Shown here piece after piece: positions 1 to 4,510 of a stretch of DNA of 7,901 nt. The position numbers and the translations under genes are program-made. This DNA comes from Hyphomicrobiales bacterium (GTDB lineage Bacteria > Pseudomonadota > Alphaproteobacteria > Rhizobiales > Beijerinckiaceae). Location of the stretch: NCBI GenBank assembly GCA_015655535.1, contig JAATEW010000043.1, positions 1-7,901 on the forward strand, in the 5' to 3' direction. The stretch's first letter is position 1; every line of letters begins with the position of its first letter. The notes under the pieces are model-generated. The model was not told the DNA's origin and did not search any database. It worked only from the letters and a program-made list of their open reading frames with translations.

Positions 1-1
1 G

Positions 2-907
2 CTCTATCTCTCGCCGCCAGAACGCGCAGGCGTCGCCACCGCGCGGCAACTGCAAGGCAAGCAACTATCTTATAACAATCTGAACGACACGGATGCGGCC
101 TTCGAACTCGTCGCCGAATTCGATTCCGAGCAAAGCGCAGCCGTCGCCATCATCAAACATGCCAATCCCTGTGGCGTGGCCACGACGGGCGATTTGCGCG
201 AGGCCTATCTGCGCGCGCTGCGTTGCGACCCGACTTCGGCCTTCGGCGGGATCGTCGCCTTGAACCGCAGGCTCGATGCGGCGGCGGCCGAGGAAATCGT
301 GAAAATCTTCACCGAAGTCATTATCGCGCCCGGCGCGGACGAGGACGCGATCGCGCTCGTCGCGGCGAAGAAAAACCTGCGGCTTCTCGTGACCGGCGCT
401 TTGCCCGATCCGCGCGGGGCAGGGCTTGCGTTCAAATCGATCGCAGGCGGCTTTCTGGTTCAAGCCCGCGACAATGCCTTGGTCGACGACATGGAGCTGA
501 AGGTCGTGACGAAGCGGCAGCCCAGCGAAGCGGAATTGCGCGATCTGAAATTCGCCTTCCGCGTCGCGAAATATGTGAAGTCCAATGCGATCGTCTATGC
601 CAAGGACGGCGCGACGGTCGGCATAGGTGCGGGCCAGATGAGCCGTGTCGATTCAACCCGCATCGCGGCTTTGAAAGCGCAGGAGGCCGCGAAGGCAGAG
701 GGTTTGCCGGAATCGCTGACCAAAGGCTCGGTCGTCGCCTCCGATGCCTTCTTTCCTTTCGCCGATGGGTTGCTCGTGGCGGCTGAGGCGGGCGCGACGG
801 CCGTCATTCAGCCCGGCGGTTCGGTGCGCGACGAAGAGGTCATCAAGGCCGCCGATGAGGCCGGCCTTGCCATGGTCTTCACCGGCGAGCGGCATTTCCG
901 GCATTGA
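2..907 (+). CDS. purH: Bifunctional purine biosynthesis protein PurH, C-terminal part (5' end outside window)
   Basis: PurH catalyses the last two steps of de novo IMP synthesis: formylation of AICAR with 10-formyl-THF, then cyclisation by the IMP cyclohydrolase domain. The open frame enters from the left edge in the frame starting at base 2 and gives 301 residues, somewhat over half of the roughly 530-residue family length. Only the AICAR transformylase portion is therefore visible; the N-terminal cyclohydrolase is outside the window. Recognisable blocks, in window residue numbering, are the GKQLSYNNLNDTDAA stretch (19-33), IKHANPCG (51-58) with the catalytic Lys-His pair at 52-53, YVKSNAIV, GIGAGQMSRVDS, SDAFFPFADG, the QPGGSVRDEEV block and the C-terminal FTGERHFRH. 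It ends normally at TGA, with no frameshift or missing motif. The ATG at base 176 is an internal methionine, not the start. The next gene is convergent, 18 nt away, and no terminator hairpin was seen in the gap. The identification is secure. Confidence 0.97.
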   Translation, partial: LYLSPPERAGVATARQLQGKQLSYNNLNDTDAAFELVAEFDSEQSAAVAIIKHANPCGVATTGDLREAYLRALRCDPTSAFGGIVALNRRLDAAAAEEIVKIFTEVIIAPGADEDAIALVAAKKNLRLLVTGALPDPRGAGLAFKSIAGGFLVQARDNALVDDMELKVVTKRQPSEAELRDLKFAFRVAKYVKSNAIVYAKDGATVGIGAGQMSRVDSTRIAALKAQEAAKAEGLPESLTKGSVVASDAFFPFADGLLVAAEAGATAVIQPGGSVRDEEVIKAADEAGLAMVFTGERHFRH

Positions 908-925
908 ACACTCACATTCGAACGC

Positions 926-1225
926 TCATTCAGTCCCGGGCATGGACGAAGGATCGCGAGCGCCGTGACGCAAGGCGATAATGACGATTTCGCCTTCCTC
1001 TTCGGCGACTTCATAGAAAATCAAATAGGGATAGGGTGTCGCAACTATATACCGCAGGCCTGGGTCATCGGTGAGCGGCCCGGCATGTGGATGTTTCGAA
1101 AGCAACGTAATGATCGTCCCGATCCTTGCCTGCACCTTTCGCGCGCCCTGTGGTGAATGCTGGGCAATGTAGTCAAGCAGTTCAGCTAACTCTGCGGTGG
1201 CTGTTGGGGTATAACGTACCTTCAC
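926..1225 (-). CDS. ParE/RelE-family type II toxin
   Basis: This 99-residue protein has the layout of the ParE branch of the RelE/ParE superfamily. An N-terminal beta strand (KVRYTPTA) leads into a helical hairpin (about 10-45, with AELAELLDYIAQ), followed by a beta-sheet core (LRYIVATPYPYLIFYEV, 57-73) and the terminal strand IIALRHGARDP (82-92). The YLIFY and HGARD signatures are typical of ParE. ParE toxins generally act on DNA gyrase while related RelE toxins cleave mRNA; the sequence does not settle which applies here, although the family resemblance favours ParE. The start is GTG at 1225, and its GTGA overlaps the stop of the antitoxin by 4 nt, the usual translational coupling in these operons. 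No better ATG is available upstream, because that region codes for the antitoxin. The gene is full length and ends at TGA. It converges on purH 18 nt away. Confidence 0.9.
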   Translation of the reverse strand: MKVRYTPTATAELAELLDYIAQHSPQGARKVQARIGTIITLLSKHPHAGPLTDDPGLRYIVATPYPYLIFYEVAEEEGEIVIIALRHGARDPSSMPGTE

Positions 1226-1449
1226 AGCCCATGCTTCGCCCAGATGGCCCGCACCTGCTCGTCAGTTGCAAAATCCCGGCGCGCCGCTTCCCCGCGTGAT
1301 TTCGCAAGGGAGGCTTTTTCCTCGGCCGTCAATGTCATCACTGGCTGCTCGTTGCCGGCCAATTGCAACATCACACGGGCAATCTCGTCTTGCATCTCGG
1401 GCGAGAGGGACCGAGCCGTTTCGATTGCCTGCTCAAATAGCTTGGTCAT
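1222..1449 (-). CDS. Antitoxin of the ParE-type toxin-antitoxin module
   Basis: This is a 75-residue, charged, mostly helical protein, MTKLFEQAIE to IWAKHGL, encoded just before the toxin and overlapping it by 4 nt. Small proteins of this type, with an N-terminal EQAIETARSLSPEMQDEIARVML helix and a C-terminal DFATDEQVRAIWAKHGL tail, are familiar as antitoxins next to ParE toxins in rhizobial genomes. The N-terminal part probably dimerises or binds DNA and the C-terminal part probably wraps the toxin, by analogy with the class; no classic ribbon-helix-helix motif was confidently seen. The frame stays open up to 1551, but the ATG at 1449 is preferred: GGTGA lies 7 nt upstream as a Shine-Dalgarno site, the protein then matches the usual antitoxin size, and a plausible promoter lies in the sequence that a longer start would turn into coding DNA. 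Self-repression by the toxin-antitoxin complex is expected from the family. Confidence 0.85.
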   Translation of the reverse strand: MTKLFEQAIETARSLSPEMQDEIARVMLQLAGNEQPVMTLTAEEKASLAKSRGEAARRDFATDEQVRAIWAKHGL

Positions 1450-1473
1450 GTCGTCATCACCGTCTGGATTTAA

Positions 1474-1502
1474 ACAATAAGCGCGAACGCGTTTCCAAAC
1501 AA
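1474..1502 (-). promoter_or_regulatory. Candidate promoter and operator of the toxin-antitoxin operon
   Basis: Read on the minus strand, a -35-like TTGTTT (1502-1497) and a -10-like TATTGT (1479-1474) are separated by exactly 17 nt. This would place the transcription start near 1467, about 18 nt before the antitoxin ATG and just ahead of its Shine-Dalgarno site. The spacer holds the perfect 8-nt palindrome AACGCGTT (1486-1493), where a bound repressor would block RNA polymerase. The hexamers match consensus only partly (3/6 and 4/6). The call rests on spacing, position and palindrome together and is an inference. Confidence 0.4.
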
Positions 1503-1778
1503 TATCCTTTGTAAGAGCCCGGTTTTCGCTGGAGGGAGATCGCTTCTCCACGCGTCACCAAGTCCGCCACCGCAAAAATCTTCACACTGTGTGCTCAATG
1601 TCACAGGCGGTTGCGTCAAGCGCAACAGGTCCTCACGTTCCCGTGTGCGAAAGCACTTATTCACCAATTAAGATCTGCGACATCTTCAACCGTCAAAGGA
1701 TCATGGCGCCAGCACAATGCGCTCAAGGTTCGGCCATTAAGTTTGGCGAAACCTTCGGTCCCTAAAATTCGAGCGGTT

Positions 1779-1784
1779 GAGGAG
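1779..1784 (+). promoter_or_regulatory. Shine-Dalgarno site of the YbjQ-like gene
   Basis: GAGGAG sits 8 nt before the ATG at 1793. It is the clearest ribosome-binding site in the window and fixes this start. Confidence 0.75.
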
Positions 1785-1792
1785 CAAAACCA

Positions 1793-2083
1793 ATGCGAGT
1801 CAGTTCGACAGAGACGATCGAAGGCGGCAAGATTCTTTATTCGATCGGGACGATCAAGGCGGCCTCGGCATGGCATGCGCAGGGCTCCGTGCCACATCAG
1901 ACCGATTGGCAAGAAGGCGTCATGGCCGATCTGATCCGCAAGGCGGAAGACCTCTTCGCCGACGCGATCATCGAAGTGAACTACCAAGTCGACGGCATTG
2001 CCTGCCTGGACGAAGGGTTCGGCGTGAAGCGTCAGCGCATCCTGGCAACCGCCGTCGCCGTCAAATTATCTTCGAAGGCCTGA
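1793..2083 (+). CDS. Small protein resembling the YbjQ/DUF74 (heavy-metal-binding-like) family
   Basis: This is a 96-residue protein with no signal peptide or membrane segment, so probably cytosolic. Two regions resemble the YbjQ/DUF74 fold. The start, STETIEGGKILYSIGTIKA (5-23), fits the family's opening strand pair. The section from about 42 to the end, with a helix (VMADLIRKAEDL), an ADAIIEVNYQVD block (like the family's GADAVVGVxxD) and a final ATAVAVKL strand, fits its C-terminal half. The middle is shorter than in E. coli YbjQ. Members of this family form ring-like oligomers and have been labelled heavy-metal-binding, but their biological role is not established; no cysteine or histidine cluster supports metal binding here. 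The ATG at 1793 is backed by a strong GAGGAG Shine-Dalgarno site (1779-1784) 8 nt upstream. The gene stands alone, divergent from the toxin-antitoxin operon and convergent with the transglutaminase gene. The coding call is strong and the family call moderate. Confidence 0.82.
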   Translation: MRVSSTETIEGGKILYSIGTIKAASAWHAQGSVPHQTDWQEGVMADLIRKAEDLFADAIIEVNYQVDGIACLDEGFGVKRQRILATAVAVKLSSKA

Positions 2084-2099
2084 TTTGACAAAAGTCGCT

Positions 2100-2239
2100 G
2101 TTACGCGCGGACTTCATCCACGCATCCAGGAATGTTCTTAAAGCATTAAAAATCGAATTTTTCATTTGAATTGCGGTCTGATTGATCGCCAAAAATCACA
2201 GACAAGCGTTTGGGTGCGCGGATCAAGTCCGCGCATGAC
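2100..2239. repeat. Inverted pair of REP-like palindromic elements
   Basis: Two 29-nt copies of the same unit lie in opposite orientation, at 2100-2128 and 2211-2239, and agree at 24 of 29 positions when one is reverse-complemented. The right copy contains a perfect hairpin: arms TGCGCGGA (2215-2222) and TCCGCGCA (2228-2235) around the loop TCAAG. The left copy has the same hairpin with one mismatch. Between them lie about 80 AT-rich nt, including the A/T-only hairpin AAAAAT-CGA-ATTTTT (2148-2162). GC-rich palindromes with a GCGCGGACTTGATCCGCGC-like core are widespread in intergenic regions of alphaproteobacteria. The unit resembles bacterial REP elements arranged as a mosaic pair. Its position between two convergent genes is typical, and it may help end transcription from both sides. 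Confidence 0.65.
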
Positions 2240-2292
2240 GATCCGGGAAATCGATCCTTCCGTGCTCATCCATATGCAAAGACGCTTTTTCC

Positions 2293-3135
2293 TCACGCGC
2301 TGCGGCGTGCGAGATCGTCCAGCACCGCCTGATCGACCTCATCCGTCCAGACACGGAATTGCGCGAGCCGATGCGGTCCAAACGAACTCGCAAGCGGAAT
2401 ATCGGTCGCATCGCGGCCGCGTGCGACGGTGATGCGTCCGATGCGCGGCTGATTGTGGCGGGCGTCGAAGGTGAACCAGCGCCCATCCAAAAACACTTCG
2501 AACCAGGCATTGTAATCCATCGGCGCCGGGTCCGGCGGCACACCGATATCGCCCAGGAAGCCATTGGCATAGCGCGCCGGAATATTCATGCAGCGGCGGA
2601 AGGCGACGGCGAGATGGGCGAAATCACGGCAGACGCCCACCTTCTCCTCAAAGGTCTCATAGGCTGTGCGGGTCGCACGCGCATATTCATAGCCGAAGGT
2701 CACATGCGCATTGACGAAATCGCAGATGGCCTGCACCCGGCGCCAGCCAGGCGGTGTCGAGCCGAAGAGATCCCAGGCAATCTGGCTGAGCTTGTCGGTC
2801 TCGCAATAGCGGCTGCCGAGCAGATAGACGAGATAGGAGTTGGGCACGCGATCGAGCGGTAGTTCCTTCGCGTTTTCGACGATCGGATCGGGCAGGCCAT
2901 CGTCCTTGATAATGGAATCGCGATGAATGGTCAGCGGGCCTGCCGGTGCCATGAATTTCCGGACTTGGTTGCCGAACGCGTCCCTATAAGTCGAAGACCC
3001 GTTGGCTGGCCATGTCTTGAAGCCGGAATCATAAACGATATGATGCGCGCGATCTTCATGCGCATCGAGCAGGCAGACCATCAGGGTCGGCGAAGCACAT
3101 TCGAAACTCAGTTCATATCCATACCGGATCAGCAT
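2293..3135 (-). CDS. Transglutaminase-like cysteine protease family protein
   Basis: This 280-residue protein combines an N-terminal bacterial transglutaminase-like beta domain (about 1-125, from MLIRYGYELSFEC through FGNQVRKFMAPAGPL) with a transglutaminase-like catalytic core (about 130-250). Conserved blocks are YLLGSRYCETD (104-114), the GVCRDFAHLA nucleophile motif with Cys169, ARYANGFLGDIGVPP, NAWFEVFLDGRWFTFDARHNQPRIGRI (209-235) and ARGRDATD. These proteins are thought to act as peptidases or amide-bond-modifying enzymes; the substrate is unknown. The core His of many transglutaminases, in an HAW motif, is Asn209 here, although Asp224 (FDAR) is present. No signal peptide is visible. 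The start is placed at the ATG at 3135 because family members begin MxIRYGYE. An upstream GTG at 3231 would add 32 residues with no homology and no Shine-Dalgarno site. The neighbours give no functional hint. Confidence 0.9.
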   Translation of the reverse strand: MLIRYGYELSFECASPTLMVCLLDAHEDRAHHIVYDSGFKTWPANGSSTYRDAFGNQVRKFMAPAGPLTIHRDSIIKDDGLPDPIVENAKELPLDRVPNSYLVYLLGSRYCETDKLSQIAWDLFGSTPPGWRRVQAICDFVNAHVTFGYEYARATRTAYETFEEKVGVCRDFAHLAVAFRRCMNIPARYANGFLGDIGVPPDPAPMDYNAWFEVFLDGRWFTFDARHNQPRIGRITVARGRDATDIPLASSFGPHRLAQFRVWTDEVDQAVLDDLARRSA

Positions 3136-3415
3136 CACTTCAAAATCCACGTCATAATTTGGGACATGAGCCCGAAGGCTGCCATAGGCATCACGCACGA
3201 GGCGTCGCTTCGGGAAAATAGCTCTCGGCACTTAATGGCTAAGCAACGCTTTGCGTTCCCGGGCTTTGGCGGATTTTTTAGTTAGGCGCTCATTGGACCT
3301 AATTTAAGGCCGGACATGGCGCGCGGGCTTACAATAGAGCGGTTACAGTCAGGCTTTCGCTGCACATGCGGCGACACGACCCAGTTTCAGCGCGCGGAGC
3401 CGGGGGCTTCACATC
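3136..3415. other. Intergenic region between prfA and the transglutaminase gene
   Basis: This stretch of 280 nt has no supported gene. In many bacteria prmC, the methyltransferase for the GGQ glutamine of release factors, directly follows prfA, but none is present here. No hairpin with a T-run was found after the prfA stop. A short perfect inverted repeat, AACGC-TTT-GCGTT (3245-3257), lies upstream of the transglutaminase gene and could be an operator. If the alternative GTG at 3231 were the real start of that gene, the gap would shrink to 184 nt. Confidence 0.5.
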
Positions 3416-4477
3416 CTATCCATCATTCGCGGCGAGCTGCGCCGCTTGATAATCGGTCGTGAGCGCGTCGATGACTTCGTCCAAAGCTTCGCCGGTCATC
3501 ACCTTGTCGAGCTTGTAGAGCGTCAGATTGATGCGGTGGTCCGTGAGCCGCCCTTGCGGAAAACTATAGGTCCGGATGCGCTCGGACCGGTCGCCTGAGC
3601 CCACTTGCGAACGGCGGTCGGCGGCGCGCTCCGCATCGAGCTTCTGGCGTTCGGCATCGTAGATGCGTGAGCGCAGCAGCGCCATGGCGCGCGCGCGGTT
3701 CTTATGCTGAGACCGTTCGTCTTGCACAAAGACGATCGTGCCGGTGGGCAGATGCGTGATGCGGATCGCGGACTCCGTCTTATTGACGTGCTGGCCGCCG
3801 GCGCCTTGCGCGCGCATCAGGTCGATCTTCAAATCCTTTTCGTTGATATCGACATCGACCTCTTCGGCCTGCGGCAGCACGGCGACCGTTGCCGCCGACG
3901 TATGGATGCGGCCTTGCGTCTCGGTATCCGGCACGCGCTGGACGCGATGCACGCCCGACTCGAACTTCAATTTGGCGAAGACGCCGCGCCCGGTGATCTC
4001 GGCGACCACTTCCTTGAAGCCGCCGGCCGTGCCTTCGCTCGCCGAGATGATTTCGACGGTCCAGCCCTTCGATTCCGCGTAGCGCTGATACATGCGGAAG
4101 AGATCGCCGGCGAAGAGCGCCGCTTCATCGCCGCCTGTGCCGGCACGGATTTCGAGGATGGCGCTTTTTTCGTCCGCCGCATCCTTGGGCAGAAGCGCGA
4201 GGCGCAATTAATGTTCGAGCTGGCTGAGCCTGTCGCGCGCGTCGCGGAGTTCGTCCTCGGCGAGATCGCGCATCTCGGCCTCGGTCGCAGGATCGCCCAG
4301 CATGGCCTCAAGCCCTTCGACCTCGCTGACTTGAGTCCGATAGTCGCGGATGGCGGCGGCGACATCCTCAAGCCCGGAGAGTTCGCGCGACAAAGCAGAG
4401 TCGTGGCCCGCGGCGAGGCGAGCCGAGATTTCCGCATGGCGGCGCAGGATGAGATCGAGCTTATCTTGAGGCAGCAT
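3416..4477 (-). CDS. prfA: Peptide chain release factor 1 (RF1), interrupted by an in-frame TAA
   Basis: RF1 recognises UAA and UAG in the ribosomal A site and triggers peptide release. The frame runs as 89 codons, one TAA (4210-4208), then 263 codons to a TAG. Counting the stop, 353 codons match the family length of about 355-360, with no insertion or deletion. The first part is domain 1 (MLPQDKLDLILRRHAEI to RLSQLEH). The second part has RAGTGGDEAALFAGDLFRMY, the codon-recognition tripeptide PDT (183-185) in RVPDTETQGRIHTSA, the catalytic GAGGQHVN with GGQ at 227-229, QDERSQHKN and SGDRSERIRTY. E. coli RF1 reads LEQQLQVLLLPKD where this gene reads LEH-stop-LRLALLPKD, so TAA replaces one residue, and CAA or GAA to TAA would be a single-base change. 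The codon after the stop is TTG, a possible restart. The gene lies 33 nt after ptsP and in the same frame. The ATG at 4477 matches the family start but has no good Shine-Dalgarno site. Whether intact RF1 is made is unknown. Confidence 0.9.
4205..4210 (-). other. In-frame TAA stop followed directly by TTG inside prfA
   Basis: On the minus strand the codons read CTC GAA CAT TAA TTG CGC CTC. The TAA (4210-4208) is in frame with both halves of RF1, and the TTG (4207-4205) could restart translation. The base after the stop is T, a context that normally favours efficient termination. No good Shine-Dalgarno site precedes the TTG; the nearest AGG is about 21 nt upstream. Confidence 0.9.
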
Positions 4478-4510
4478 GGAGGTCTGGCAAAGGAAAACGA
4501 ATCTTCCAAC

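Larger units (their letters stand above)
1450..1792. other. Intergenic region between divergent antitoxin and YbjQ-like genes
   Basis: This 343-nt stretch separates two divergent genes. It holds the candidate toxin-antitoxin promoter near 1474-1502. Two further small inverted repeats are visible: CACAC-T-GTGTG at 1583-1593, and a stem-loop with arms GTTGCG (1610-1615) and CGCAAC (1621-1626) around a 5-nt loop. Neither is followed by a T-run, so they are not convincing terminators; they could be protein-binding sites. On the plus strand a weak TAAAAT (1763-1768) could serve as a -10 element for the downstream gene, but no well-spaced -35 was seen. Short open frames cross this region on both strands but resemble no known protein. 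Confidence 0.5.

Noticed and set aside
1450..1551. N-terminal extension of the antitoxin to an upstream start at 1551
   Set aside because: The ATG at 1449 has a good Shine-Dalgarno site and gives the usual antitoxin length. The extension would overlap the likely promoter.
1610..1626. Stem-loop with arms GTTGCG and CGCAAC considered as a terminator
   Set aside because: No T-run follows on either strand, and it lies between divergent genes where no terminator is needed.
1470..1667. 65-codon minus-strand frame upstream of the antitoxin
   Set aside because: It begins at a TTG, has no homology and covers the proposed promoter of the toxin-antitoxin operon.
2148..2162. AAAAAT-CGA-ATTTTT hairpin considered as a bidirectional terminator
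   Set aside because: The stem is A/T only and too weak for an intrinsic terminator. It is recorded only as part of the repeat region.
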